Positions 32,535 to 43,459 of a stretch of DNA of 64,000 nucleotides are shown here, piece after piece. Positions within the stretch are counted from its first letter, which is position 1. The number at the start of each line of letters is the position of its first letter. The position numbers and the translations under genes are program-made. Source of the DNA: Prorocentrum cordatum (taxonomy: Eukaryota > Sar > Dinophyceae > Prorocentrales > Prorocentraceae); contig CAUYUJ010021682.1 in NCBI GenBank assembly GCA_963575745.1, positions 633,192-697,191 of the forward strand, read 5' to 3'. Below the pieces are notes generated by a model. That model was not told where the DNA came from, ran no database searches, and saw only the letters and a list, made by a program, of their open reading frames with translations.

Positions 32535-34080
32535 GCGTGCGTGTGTGCGTGTGTGTGTTTGTGTGTTTGTGTGTTTGTGTGTTTGTGTGTTTGTGTGTTT
32601 GTGTGTTTGTGTGTTTGTGTGTTTGTGTGTTTGTGTGTTTGTGTGTTTGTGTGTTTGTGTGTTGTGTGTGTTTGTGTGTTTGTGTGTTTGTGTGTTTGTG
32701 TGTTTGTGCGTTTGTGTGTTTGTGTGTTTGTGTGTTTGTGTGTGTGTGTGTTTGTGTGTTTGTGTGTTTGTGTGTTGTGTGTGTTTGTGTGTTTGTGTGT
32801 TTGTGTGTTTGTGTGTTTGTGTGTTTGTGTGTTTGTGTGTTTGTGTGTTTGTGTGTTTGTGTGTTTGTGTGTTTGTGTGTTGTGTGTTTGTGTGTTTGTG
32901 TGTTTGTGTGTTTGTGTGTTTGTGTGTTTGTGTGTTTGTGTGTTTGTGTGTTTGTGTGTTTGTGTGTTTGTGTGTTTGTGTGTTTGTGTGTTTGTGTGTT
33001 TGTGTGTTTGTGTGTGTGTGTGTGTTTGTGTGTTGTGTGTGTGTGTGTGTTTGTGTGTTTGTGTGTTTGTGTGTGTGTGGTGTGTTTGTGTGTTTGTGTG
33101 TTTGTGTGTTTGTGTGTTTGTGTGTTTGTGTGTTTGTGTGTTTGTGTGTGTTTGTGTGTTTGTGTGTTGTGTGTGTTTGTGTGTTTGTGTGTTTGTGTGT
33201 TGTGTGTGTTTGTGTGTTGTGTGTGTTTGTGTGTGTGTGTGTGTGTTTGTGTGTGTGTTTGTGTGTTGTGTGTGTTTGTGTGTTTGTGTGTTTGTGTGTT
33301 TGTGTGTTTGTGTGTTTGTGTGTTTGTGTGTTTGTGTGTTTGTGTGTTGTGTGTGTGTTTGTGTGTTTGTGTGTTTGTGTGGTTGTGTGGTTGTGTGTGT
33401 TGTGTGTTTGTGTGTTTGTGTGTTTGCGTGCTTGCGTGGTCGTGTGTTTGTGCGTTTGTGTGTTTGTGTGTTTGTGCGTTTGTGTGTTTGTGTGTTTGTG
33501 TGGTTGTGTGTGTTGTGTGTTTGTGTGTTTGTGTGTTTGTGTGTGTTTGTGTGTTTGTGTGTTTGTGTGTTTGTGTGTGTGTGTGTTTGTGTGGTTGTGT
33601 GGTTGTGTGTTTGCGTTCTTGCGTGTTTGCGTGTGTGCGTGTTTGTGTGTTTGTGTGTTTGTGTGTGTGTTTGTGTGTTTGTGTGTTTGTGTGTTTGTGT
33701 GTTTGTGTGTTTGTGTGTGTGCTTGCGTGGTTGTGTGTTTGTGTGTTTGTGTGGTTGTGTGTTTGTGTGTTTGTGTGTTTGTGTGTTTGTGTGTTTGTGT
33801 GTGTTGTGTGTTTGTGTGTTTGTGTGTGTTTGTGTGTTTGTGTGTTTGGGTGTTTGGGTGTTTGTGTGTTTGTGTGTTTGTGTGTGTGCGTGTGCGTGTG
33901 CGTGTGTGTGTGTGTTTGTTCGTGCGTGTTGTGTGTTTGGTTGTTGTGTATGTGTGTGTTGTGCTTGTGTGCTGGTTTGTTGTCTGGATGTTTGTTTGTT
34001 GTCTGGTGTTGTGTTGGTTTGTTGTCTGTGTTGTGTGTTTGTGTGTTTGTATGTATGTGTGTGTGTTTGTGTGTGTCTCG
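32535..34080 (+). repeat. TTTGTGTG octanucleotide array, about 1.5 kb
   Basis: About 190 units of TTTGTGTG with scattered TG insertions and CG/GG variants. All three forward frames stay open (Cys-Val-Phe-Leu) and the reverse gives Thr-His-Lys-Asn-Gln. Alternating purine-pyrimidine TG is prone to Z-DNA and slippage. Confidence 0.97.
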
Positions 34081-34440
34081 CTCGCATTATGGGACTCAAC
34101 ATGGGGTGGCCCGCTGCCTCGTGAGAAATTGTTCGTATCGAGTGCTCACCTCGTAGGATACGTTTCAATGTCCCGCCCACGGGTGAAGTGAGAAGAGATA
34201 AGTTGTTTCGCCCGCATTCTGGGCCCAACGGAGCGCGGCATCACGCAGATCCAAACCTCTCTTACGCTCTTTGCGGCATTTCTGCGAAGATCCCAAGTCG
34301 ACCGCGGTCTTACGCATGTCAAAAGCTAATTATCCCGGCAAAGCAACCTAACAGCGATGTGTAGGAGCATATCTGGAAGCATTCCCCTTAAGATTCAGAT
34401 GAGAATCCAGTTGTAGAATTCTGCTGTTCTCGCAGTCGCA
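34081..34440. other. No gene recognised
   Basis: Unique sequence between two arrays. Nothing supported. Confidence 0.45.
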
Positions 34441-34444
34441 GTCG

Positions 34445-35412
34445 CATTCGCGATGACAGTCGCAGTGGCAACGGCAGTCGCAGTCACAGCCTCAGCCTCA
34501 GCCTCAGCCTCAGCCTGCCTCAGCCTCAGCCTGCCTCAGCCTCAGCCTCAGCCTGCTTCAGCCTCAGCCTCAGTCTGCCTTCAGCCTCGGCCTCAGCCTC
34601 AGCCTGCCTCAGCCTCAGCCTGCATCAGCCTCAGCCTCAGCCTCAGCCTGCCTCAGCATCAGCCTGCCTCAGCCTCAGCCTCAGCCTGCCTCAGCCTCAG
34701 CCTCAGCCTGCTTCAGCCTCAGCCTCAGTCTGCCTTCAGCCTCGGCCTCAGCCTCAGCCTGCCTCAGCCTCAGCCTGCATCAGCCTCAGCCTCAGCCTCA
34801 GCCTGCCTCAGCATCAGCCTGCCTCAGCCTCAGCCTCAGCCTGCCTCAGCCTCAGCCTCAGCCTGCTTCAGCCTCAGCCTCAGTCTGCCCTCAGCCTCGG
34901 CCTCAGCCTCAGCCTGCCTCAGCCTGCCTCAGCCTCAGCCTCAGCCTCAGCCTGCCTCAGCCTCAGCCTGCCTCAGCCTCAGCCTCAGCCTGCCTCAGCC
35001 TCAGCCTCAGCCTGCCTTCAGCCTCAGCCTCAGTCTGCCTTCAGCCTCGGCCTCAGCCTCAGCCTGCCTCAGCCTCAGCCTGCATCAGCCTCAGCCTCAG
35101 CCTCAGCCTGCCTCAGCATCAGCCTGCCTCAGCCTCAGCCTCAGCCTGCCTCAGCCTCAGCCTCAGCCTGCTTCAGCCTCAGCCTCAGTCTGCCTTCAGC
35201 CTCGGCCTCAGCCTCAGCCTGCCTCAGCCTCAGCCTGCATCAGCCTGAGCCTCAGCCTCAGCCTGCCTCAGCATCAACCTCAGCCTTCAGCCTCAGCCTC
35301 AGCCTCAGCCTGCTTCAGCCTCAGCCTCAGTCTGCCTTCAGCCTCGGCCTCAGCCTCAGCCTGCCTCAGCCTCAGTCTGCCTCAGCCTCAGCCTCAGCCT
35401 GCCTCAGCATTC
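34445..35412 (+). repeat. CAGCCT minisatellite with ~155-bp higher-order unit
   Basis: The basic monomer is CAGCCT. The rare variant CAGTCTGCCT/C recurs at 34571, 34726, 34881, 35031, 35186 and 35328, spacing 155, 155, 150, 155 and 142 bp, with TGCATCAGCC and CAGCATCA at matching places inside each period. The array therefore grew by copying ~155-bp blocks. The Ala-Ser-Leu-Pro-Gln frame (about 360 codons) is an artefact. Confidence 0.9.
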
Positions 35413-35435
35413 AAAATGTGCCCGGGAATAGAGTT

Positions 35436-36118
35436 CTGGGAACTCGAAGAACACGAAGTGGCCTGCAGTTGGCTTCGGGCATTCAAAATCATGCCCAGGA
35501 ATGGAGTTCTGGGAACTCGAAGACCACGAAGTGGCCTATAGTTGGCTCCGGGCATTCAAAATCATGCCCAGGAATGGAGTTCTGGGAACTCGAAGAGCAC
35601 GAAGTGGCCTACAGTTGGCTCCGGGCATTCAGAATGTTCCCCGGGAGTGGACTTCTGGGAACTCGAAGACCACGAAGTGGCCTATAGTTGGCTCCGGGCT
35701 TTCAAAATCATGCCCAGGAATGAAGTTCTGGGAACTCGAAGAGCACGAAGTGGCCTATAGTTGGCTCCGGGCATTCAGAATGTTGCCCAGGAATGGACTT
35801 CTGGGAACTCGAAGACCACGAAGTGGCTTACAGTTGGCTCCGGGCATTCAAAATGTGGCCCGGGAATGGAGTTTGGGGAACTCGAAGAGCACGAAGTGGC
35901 CTACAGTTGGCTCCGGGCATTCAAAATGTGGCCCGGGAACGGAGTTCTGGGAACTCGAAGAGCACGGAGTGGCCTACAGTTGGCTCCGGGCATTCAGAAT
36001 GTGGCCTGGGAATGGACTTCTGGGAACTCGAAGAGCACGAAGTGGCCTACAGTTGGCTCCGGGCATTCAAAATGTGGCCCGGGAATGGAGTTCTGGGACA
36101 TCGAAGACCACGAAGTGT
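35436..36118 (+). repeat. 73-bp tandem repeat, about 9.4 units
   Basis: Units containing TTCTGGGAACTCGAAGA, CACGAAGTGGCC and GTTGGCTCCGGGCATTCA recur every 73 bp (35508, 35581, 35654, 35727 and on). Units alternate slightly (AAGACC/AAGAGC; ATCATGCCC/ATGTGGCCC/ATGTTGCCC). Since 73 is not a multiple of three, each forward frame cycles through all three translations and remains open. Not a gene. Confidence 0.92.
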
Positions 36119-36848
36119 GTAACTGTTTGCTTAAAACGACTTCCGCGGATCCTTGTCCGGATGCCGCCCAGACCCCCTTGGGGAGTCTTGATGCTCTCTT
36201 TTGACCCTAATAGAATCCTATCATTCTTCGCTGTTAGGTAAAAAGCGCCCCCGTAGACGAAGCTCGAACCATGGGTGGAAGTTATCAAGCGCGCTTGTCA
36301 TGCTACCGGCGCCCATGCTGATCGCGCTAGGATCGCCGTTTGTGGTCGTCACATACGACCGGCACAAGCAGAAGAGAGTGACCAATCGTATCGCGCAGCA
36401 GGCCGACACCAGATGGTCACGACAGGCAGCCCCCTTGGAATTTACCACACGCGACCGACGCCCCGCACGCCGCAAACACGGAGGCCAGCAGAAACGATGG
36501 GACAGCAGAAACGATGTGACGACGACGCTGTCTGGCGCTTGGAGCATGCACAGGCCCGGGAACGCAGAAGAGCACCGCACGGGTGAGCCAGCGCAACTCC
36601 ACCGCGAGCGCAGCGACGAGCATTGAGGGCAATGGCCCTCCAGCTGCGCTGTCAGAGGGTCCCCTCGGCACGAGCTGCACCGTCCGCCCGTCCGCGCCCG
36701 CCCTCGCCCGCCTGGGTGCCGCTGAGCGTGAAAGTGCCCGTCGCCTCTCTCCACCCCAGCGGGGGTCCAGCGGAGCGACCAGGTCGGGTACGTTCCCGGC
36801 GAGCGTCCACGAGATCTTGTCGCGTGGTGCTAGGCAAGCAGCCCTGGT
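36119..36848. other. No gene recognised
   Basis: GC-rich, non-repetitive. Overlapping frames exist on both strands without any motif. Confidence 0.4.
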
Positions 36849-38020
36849 GTGTGAGTGTGTGTGTGTCTGTGTGTATCTGTGTGTGTGTGTCTGTGTGCCT
36901 GTGTGTGTGTGTGTTTGTGTGTGTTGTGTGTGTTTGTGTGTGTGTTTGTGTGTGTTTGTGTGTGTGTTTGTGTGTGTTTGTGTGTGTTTGTGTGTGTTTG
37001 TGTGTGTTTGTGTGTGTGTTTGTGTGTGTGTGTTTGTGTGTGTTTGTGTGTGTTTGTGTGTGTTTGTGTGTTTGTGTGGTTGCGTGGTTGTGTGTTTGTG
37101 TGTTTGTGTGTGTTTGTGTGGTTGTGTGTTTGTGCGTTTGGGTGTTTGTGTGTGTGTTTGTGTGTTTGTGTGTTTGTGTGTGTTTGTGTGTTTGTGTGTT
37201 TGTGTGTTGTGTGTGTTGTGTGTGGTGTGTGTGGTGTGTGTGTTGTGTGTGTTGTGTGTGTTGTGTGTGTTGTGTGTTGTGTGTTGTGTGTGTTGTGTGT
37301 GTTGTGGGTGTTGTGTGTTGTGTGTTGTGTGTGTTGTGTGTTGTATGTGTTGTGTGTTGTGTGTGTCGTGTGTGTTGTGTGTGTTGTGTGTTGTGTGTGT
37401 TGTGTGTTGTGTGTGTTGTGTGTGTTTGTGTGTTTGTGTGTTGTGTGTGTTGTGTGTTGTGTGTAAGTGTGTGTTGTATGTGTGTGTTGTAAGTGTGTGT
37501 TGTAAGTGTGTGTGTAAGTGTGTGTAAGTGTGTGTAAGTGAATGTAAGTGTGTAAGTGTGTGTAAATGTGTGTAAGTGTGTGTAAGTGTGTGTAAGTGTG
37601 TGTAAGTGTGTGTGAGTGTGTGTAAGTGTGTGTGTAAGTGTGTGTGGAAGTGTGTGTGGAAGTGTGTGTGTAAGTGTGTGTAAGTGTGTGTAAGTGTGTG
37701 TGTGTCAGTGTGTGTAGTGTGTGTAAGTGTGTGTAAGTGTGTGCAAGTGTGTGTGTAAGTGTGTGTAAGTGTGTGTGTAAGTGTGTCTGTAAGTGTGTGT
37801 AAGTGTGTGTAAGTGTGTGTAAGTGTGTGTCTAAGTGTGTGTGTGTGTGTAAGTGTGTGGGTAAGTGTGTGTGTGTGTAAGTGTGCGTGTAAGTGTGTGT
37901 GTGTAAGTGTGTGTGTAAGTGTGTGTCTAAGTGTGTGTGTAAGTGTGTGTAAGTGTGTGTAAGTGTGTGTAAGTGTGTGTGTGTGTGTGTGCGTGTGTGT
38001 GTGTTTGTGTGTGTGTCTGG
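36849..38020 (+). repeat. GT-rich arrays (GTGTTT, GTGTTGT, AAGTGTGTGT)
   Basis: Three successive sub-arrays: GTTTGTGTGT (36849-37200), TGTTGTGTG (37200-37460) and GTAAGTGTGT (37460-37985). The change of monomer along the array shows separate expansions. Cys/Val and Thr/His frames are artefacts. Confidence 0.95.
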
Positions 38021-38370
38021 GGGGGAGGCTTGGTCGCTGGGGGAGGCCCTGTCGCTGGCCCTCGCCACGTTTAGTCAAGCCCTGGTGAGGTGACGAGAAG
38101 GTCCTCTCCGATGTGCCTTGCCTGGCAGGTACTTGTCAGGTGGGCGACGTTTTAATTACCCTGTAGCCTCGAGCGGGTGCTCCTGGTGAACTCCTTCCTG
38201 CGCCTGAGGTCTGGCCTCGACCAGCCTCCCCTTCACTGGAAGACGCATGCTCTATGGTAGGAAGGTGCCCTCACAACACGTCCTGCACCCCTGTACACCT
38301 GGGGGATGCAGGGACGGCATGGTCATCGGGAAGTCCAGGAGGGGGGGTGCGCCCCTGGCAGGGACGAGCG
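38021..38370. other. No gene recognised
   Basis: Short unique GC-rich stretch; no open frame with support. Confidence 0.4.
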
Positions 38371-38995
38371 AGTGGGTGGAGGAGGAGGAGGAGGAGGAGG
38401 AGGAGGAGGAGAGAGGAGGAGGAAGAGAGGGAGCAAGAGGACGGGGATCAGGAGCGGGAGCATAAGGGGGAAGGGGGGGAGAGGAGAAGGCAGCGGGGAG
38501 GGCTGGGGCGAGGAAGGGGGAGAGAGGGGGAGGGGGAGAAGGAGGAGCAGGAGGAGGAGAAGGGAAAGGAGAAGGGGGAGGCGGAGGAGGAGGAGGAGAG
38601 GAAGGCGATGATTATGATGATGAGGAGGAGTAGGAGGAGGAGGAGGATGACGAGGAGGAGGAGGAGGAGGAGGAGGAGGGGGAGGAGGAGGAGGACGATG
38701 ATGCTGATTATGATGTTGATGATGCTGATGATGGTGATGATGATGGTGGCGATGATGATGACGATGCTGATGGTGATGATGATGATGATGATGATGGTGG
38801 TGGTGATAATGATGATGACGATGACGATGACGATGGTGATGATGATGATGATGATGATCATGATGGTCATGATGATGATGATGATGATGATGGTGATGAT
38901 GATAACGATGGTGATACTTATGATGATTATGGTTACGAATATGAGCATGATGGTGGTGGTGGTGATGATGGTGATGGTGATGCTGAAAGTGAAGG

Positions 38996-39039
<44 letters not shown>

Positions 39040-39290
39040 CTGTCAATGGTGATGATGATGGCAATGATGATGACGAGAATGATAACGATTGTTGGTGGTG
39101 ATAATCATGACGACGGTGATGATGATTTTGATGATGGTGGTGATGATGATGGTGGTTGTGGTGATGTTGATGATGATGGTGATGGCATCGATGATCCGCA
39201 TAGTCATCATCATCAGCAGCATCATCAGCAGCATCATTATCATCGTCGTCGTCGGCAGCAGCAACAGCGTCATCATCATCGTTGTCGTTG
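38371..39290 (+). repeat. GGA tract and GAT/GGT tract
   Basis: GGA/GAG repeats (38378-38700), then GATGAT/GGTGAT repeats (38695-39290) with CAT/CAG runs at the end. All frames here are repeats. Confidence 0.92.
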
Positions 39291-39679
39291 TCATCGTCAT
39301 CATAATTGTCATCAATGTGCTACTGAGTTGAAACCTGCTTTGCGTGTGCATAACCTGATTATCGCTACGTTTACCTGCTTCCGCTGTCACGAAGGCTGGA
39401 GAAGAGAGCCGCTCCTTTCTCTGATGGAGGGGCGAGGGCCAGGGCCATCGCCAGGAAGAAGCAAGCTGCGCTCGAGCTCCTCATCTGACGGTGACCTGAG
39501 GATCGAGTCGATCGTCACCACTATCATCAGCAACAGCATCAGCATCATCATCATCATCAGCAGCACCAGTATCATTCTCAGGAAGCAATTAAGGAACACC
39601 CCAGTGTTATCATTAGCACCGCCCCGTAATGAAATAATTATTCGGGGGGGGTTTCGCCGAGCGATATAATTAGCACCGC

Positions 39680-40640
39680 GCACTTGAAAGGAAAATAAAT
39701 AATTCCTGCGTCCCGCGTCGGTTGGCATCCCAATTGGAATTGCAATCAGGAACGAGAATACGAATGAAAATACGAATAAGAACAATAATAAGAATAAGGC
39801 GAGTGTCACAGATACTGCTGACACCGTAACTGTTACTGCTACCGTGATGACAATGAAACCTGATGGTGTGGTGCTACTGTTACTGCTATCGTGATGCTAC
39901 TGTTACCGTGATGCTACCGTGATACTACTGTGATGCTACCGTGATGCTACCGTGGTGCTACCGTGATGCTACCGTGTGATTGCTACCGTGATGCTATTGT
40001 TACTGCGCTGAGCGAGTCCTCAGCTTGAAACCTGCGGGAACTGCGGCCAGAAGTATCGCGCTGACGCGCTGGATCCGACTAAAACGAAGCGGCCTGGGCA
40101 GGCGACCGGAACTCCAGCCTGAAATGCGCTGAGCGAGTCCTCAGCTTGAAACTTGCGGGAACTGCGGCCAGAAGTATTGCGCTGATGCGCTGGATCTCTG
40201 AACTGTGGCCTGAAGATTGCTGAGAGAAACTCAGCACAACATCTGCCTGACAGGCTAGGCTCGCCCTCCCCTCCCTGCCGCCCTCTTTCCCAAGGAAAAG
40301 TAAAGAAAAACTAAGTTGAGAAAAGATAAGGAAAAGCTGAGAAAAGCTACGGAACAACTGGGACAAACTTAAGGAAAAGCTGCGAAAAAGCTAAGGAAGA
40401 GCTTCGAAAAGCTAAGAGAAAAGCTAAGGAATGCTGAGGAAAGCTAAGAGCAAGCTGAGAGAACCTACGAAAAGCTGTGAAAAATTAAGAAAAACAAAAG
40501 GAAACGAATGACAACTTGAGAAAAAAAAGGAATAGCTGATAAAACAACTAAGAAACATATGAACAGTTAAGGAAACGCTGGGAAAAGCTAAGGAAACGCT
40601 AAGGAAAAGCTGAGACGTTCGGCCTGGTCTACGCTTCGGC
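39680..40640. repeat. Segmental duplication, copy 1
   Basis: The stretch from about 39683 (TAAATAATTCCTGCGTCCCG) onward is repeated from about 43463, with GCTACCGTGAT 11-bp repeats (39885-40005), the GAGTCCTCAGCTTGAAAC pair and then AAGCT monomers (about 40300-40615). The last part also matches 44905-45400. No gene. Confidence 0.8.
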
Positions 40641-40693
40641 CTGGGCTCTTCCTTCGGCCTGAGTATGGCTCCTGGTCGCAAGAAGCGCTCCAT
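40621..40693 (-). pseudogene. Truncated copy of the AT-hook gene start
   Basis: Starting at the ATG at 40693, the first 24 codons (MERFLRPGAILRPKEEPRPK then RRPG) match the start of the 52847 gene except for one residue. At the Gly-Arg of the AT-hook the copy breaks into AAGCT monomers. The 5' leader and the spliced-leader-like sequence are duplicated with it, so this is a piece of a larger segmental duplication (40.6-42.5 kb = 52.8-54.7 kb). Confidence 0.75.
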
Positions 40694-40764
40694 GACTTCC
40701 GAAAAGTGAGTAGCTCTCCTGAGCAGTGAAAGCCTGCCCTGAACGTTGCCACTTGGAGCTGGCT

Positions 40765-40786
40765 ATTGAGCCAGGAAGGCTACGGA
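40765..40786 (-). other. DinoSL-like relic upstream of the truncated AT-hook copy
   Basis: On the minus strand TCCGTAGCC-TTCCT-GGCTCAAT matches 18 of 22 positions of DinoSL. It lies 72 nt upstream of the ATG at 40693. It is the duplicate of the site at 52919-52940 and not an independent observation. Confidence 0.55.
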
Positions 40787-40914
40787 GAAACTGTGCGCTC
40801 TCTGGGCCGTCTGGAACTCTTGGACCGTCGCGGGCTCTCCTGGAAATGCCTCCTGGACCCTAAGATGCTTCAAGACGCCGCAGGCAAGACATCTGAGTCC
40901 CCCGAACGCCTGAG

Positions 40915-41520
40915 GCCCTGAGTGGCCCTGGGCCCCGACAAGGTCAGAAGGTTCGGCAGAAGGCCTCTGAGAATAAGAGCCCCCTGGGCCCTGGGAGGCC
41001 CTGGACCCCGAGAGGGGGTAGAGGGTCAGACGGATCGGCCGAAGGCCTCTGGGAATAAGAGTTCCCTCGGCCCTGAGAGGCCCTGGATGGACCCCGAGGG
41101 GGGAGGGGGTCAGACGGATCGGCCGAAGGCCTCTGAGAATAAGAGTTCCCTGGGCCCTGGGAGGCCCTGGACCCCGAGAGGGAGTAGAGGGCCAGACGGA
41201 TCGGCCGAAGGCCTCTGAGAATAAGAGTTCCCTGGGCCCTGAGAGGCCCTGGACCCCGACGGGGGAGAGGGTCAGACGGATCGGCCGAAGGCCTCTGAGA
41301 ATAAGAGCTCCCTGGGCCCTGAGAGACCCTGGACCCCGAGGGGGGAGAGGGTCAGACGGATCGGCCGAAGGCCTCTGAGAATAAGAGTTCCCTGGGCCCT
41401 GAGAGGCCCTGGGCCCCGAGGGGGGAGAGGGTCAGACGGATCGGCCGAAGGCCTCTGAGAATGAGAATCCCTTGGGCCCTGAGAGGCCCTGGCCACTGAG
41501 GGAAGGCGAGGGGTCATGTA
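40915..41520 (+). repeat. 80-bp tandem array, copy 1
   Basis: Units with CGGATCGGCCGAAGGCCTCT, GAGAATAAGAG and CCCTGGGCCCTGAGAGGCCC recur at 41031, 41115, 41197, 41277, 41357 and 41437 (spacing 84, 82, 80, 80, 80). Each unit has the self-complementary GGCC-GAA-GGCC and GGGCCC. Related arrays lie at 53050-53740 and 59330-59790. Confidence 0.9.
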
Positions 41521-41604
41521 CTGAAGGCATCTTCAGGGCCCTGCTATGAGAACCCCTTGTGGAACGTCTTGGGCTCTTGAACCTCTCGGCCCTGGCGAAA
41601 TGTG

Positions 41605-43400
41605 CGGATGTCTCAGGCGACGTGGCCAATTCTATTAAGAAGTATTAGGATGTCTCAAGCGATTATGCCAATTCTACTAAGAAATGTGAAGTTCTCTCAG
41701 GCGATTTAGCATTTTTATTAAGGAATACCAAGAAATGCTAGGAGATTGGCGATTTGGCTAATTCTATTAAGAAATGCGAGGATGTCTCATGCGATGTGGC
41801 CAATGCTAATAAGAACTGTGAGGGTGTCTCAGGCCACGTGGCAAATTCTACTAAGAAATGCGAGGATGCCTCAGGCGATTTGGCCAATACTACGAAGAAA
41901 TGTCAGGATGTCCCATGCGATTTGGGCAATTCTGTTAAGCAATGTGAGGATGTCTCAAGCGATTTGGCCAATTCTAAGAAGAAATGCGAGGATGTCTCAG
42001 GGGATTTGGCCAATTCGATTAAGACACGCGAGGATGTCTCCAGCGAGTTGGCCAATTCGAATGAGAAATGTGAAGGTGCTCAGGCGATTTGGACAATTCT
42101 ATTAAGCAATGTGAGGATGTCTCAAGCGATTTGATTAACTCTAAGAAGAAATGCGAGGATGTCTCAGGCGATCTGTGCCATTTTACTAAGATGTGTGAGG
42201 ATGCTTCAAGCGATTTCCCCCTCTTCCTTCTCAACTCTTTGTTATGATCCGCTTGTTTTTCCGATGAGGTTTCTATTGAAAATCCTTTAGATAAATGCGT
42301 TTTTCTTTTGGCCGTCGTAGGGGATGGTCCACCCGAGGGTATCGCCCCCACCCCGCACCGTGGCGTTATCTTAGCACCCGGCCCAAAAAAAATATCCGTG
42401 TGGCAGCCAGATCGTGCTCGTCGTCGCCGTAACTAATCGTCGGAAGACACCAATGGTAGATAGTTACTCCTGACAACCAGGACATGGCTGAGAGACCCAA
42501 GACACAACTGATGTTTCAGGCGATTTGGCAATTGTTTATAGAAATGCGAGGATGTCTCAGGCGATTTGGCCAGTACTACGAAGAAATCTGAGGATGTCCC
42601 ATGCGAGTTGGACAATTCTGTTAAGCAATGTGAGGATGTCTCAAGCGATTTGGCCAATTCTAAAAAGAAATGGGAGGATGTCTCAGGGGATTTGGCCAAT
42701 TCATATTAAGACACGCGAGGATGTCTCCAGCGAGTTGGCCAATTCGAATGAGAAATGTGAAGGTGCTCAGGCGATTTGGACAATTCTATTAAGCAATGTG
42801 AGGATGTCTCAAGCGATTTGATTAACTCTAAGAAGAAATGCGAGGATGTCTCAGGCGATCTGTGCCATTTTACTAAGATGTGTGAGGATGCTTCAAGCGA
42901 TTTCCCCCTCTTCCTTCTCAACTCTTTGTTATGATCCGCTTGTTTTTCCGATGAGGTTTCTATTGAAAATCCTTTAGATAAATGCGTTTTTCTTTTGGCC
43001 GTCGTAGGGGATGGTCCACCCGAGGGTATCGCCCCCACCCCGCACCGTGGCGTTATCTTAGCACCCGGCCCAAAAAAAATATCCGTGTGGCAGCCAGATC
43101 GTGCTCGTCGTCGCCGTAACTAATCGTCGGAAGACACCAATGGTAGATAGTTACTCCTGACAACCAGGACATGGCTGAGAGGCCCAAGGAACAACTGATG
43201 TTTCAGGCGATTTGGCAATTTTTTAAAAAGAAATGCGAGGATGTCTCAGGCAAGTTTGCCAATTCTACTAAGAAATCTGAGGATGTCTCAGGCGATCTGG
43301 CCAATGCTACCAAGAAGTGTGGGGATGTTTCATACGATTTCGCAGGTTCTCACAAGAATGGGGAGGATGTCTCAGTCGACTTGGCCAATTCCAATCTGAA
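41605..43400 (+). repeat. 42-bp tandem array with two copies of the recurrent module and a 687-bp tandem duplication
   Basis: The 42-bp unit AAGAAATGCGAGGATGTCTC plus AGGCGATTTGGCCAATTCT-x-x-x recurs at exact 42-bp spacing (for example 41778, 41820, 41862). It is open forward (KKCEDVSGDLANS) and in reverse (ELAKSPETSSHF). The module (about 42225-42500 and 42912-43187) holds GGGTATCGCCCCCACCCCGC and GTGGCGTTATCTTAGCACCC. The stretch about 41880-42566 is repeated almost base for base at about 42567-43253. Confidence 0.9.
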
Positions 43401-43459
43401 ACAATTGAATCGAATTGACAACGAGCAAAAGGCATTGATTGAGGCACTGATTCGCTTGC

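Noticed and set aside
32096-34228. Giant frames in the TTTGTGTG array (527-710 codons)
   Set aside because: Pure repeat translation (Cys-Val-Phe or Thr-His-Lys-Asn); open on both strands because of composition.
34453-35541. 362-codon Ala-Ser-Leu-Pro-Gln frame
   Set aside because: Translation of the CAGCCT array; the frame is kept only by repeat composition.
41605-43400. 42-bp units as a CRISPR array
   Set aside because: No unique spacers between repeats; the whole unit is repeated, and the host is a eukaryote.
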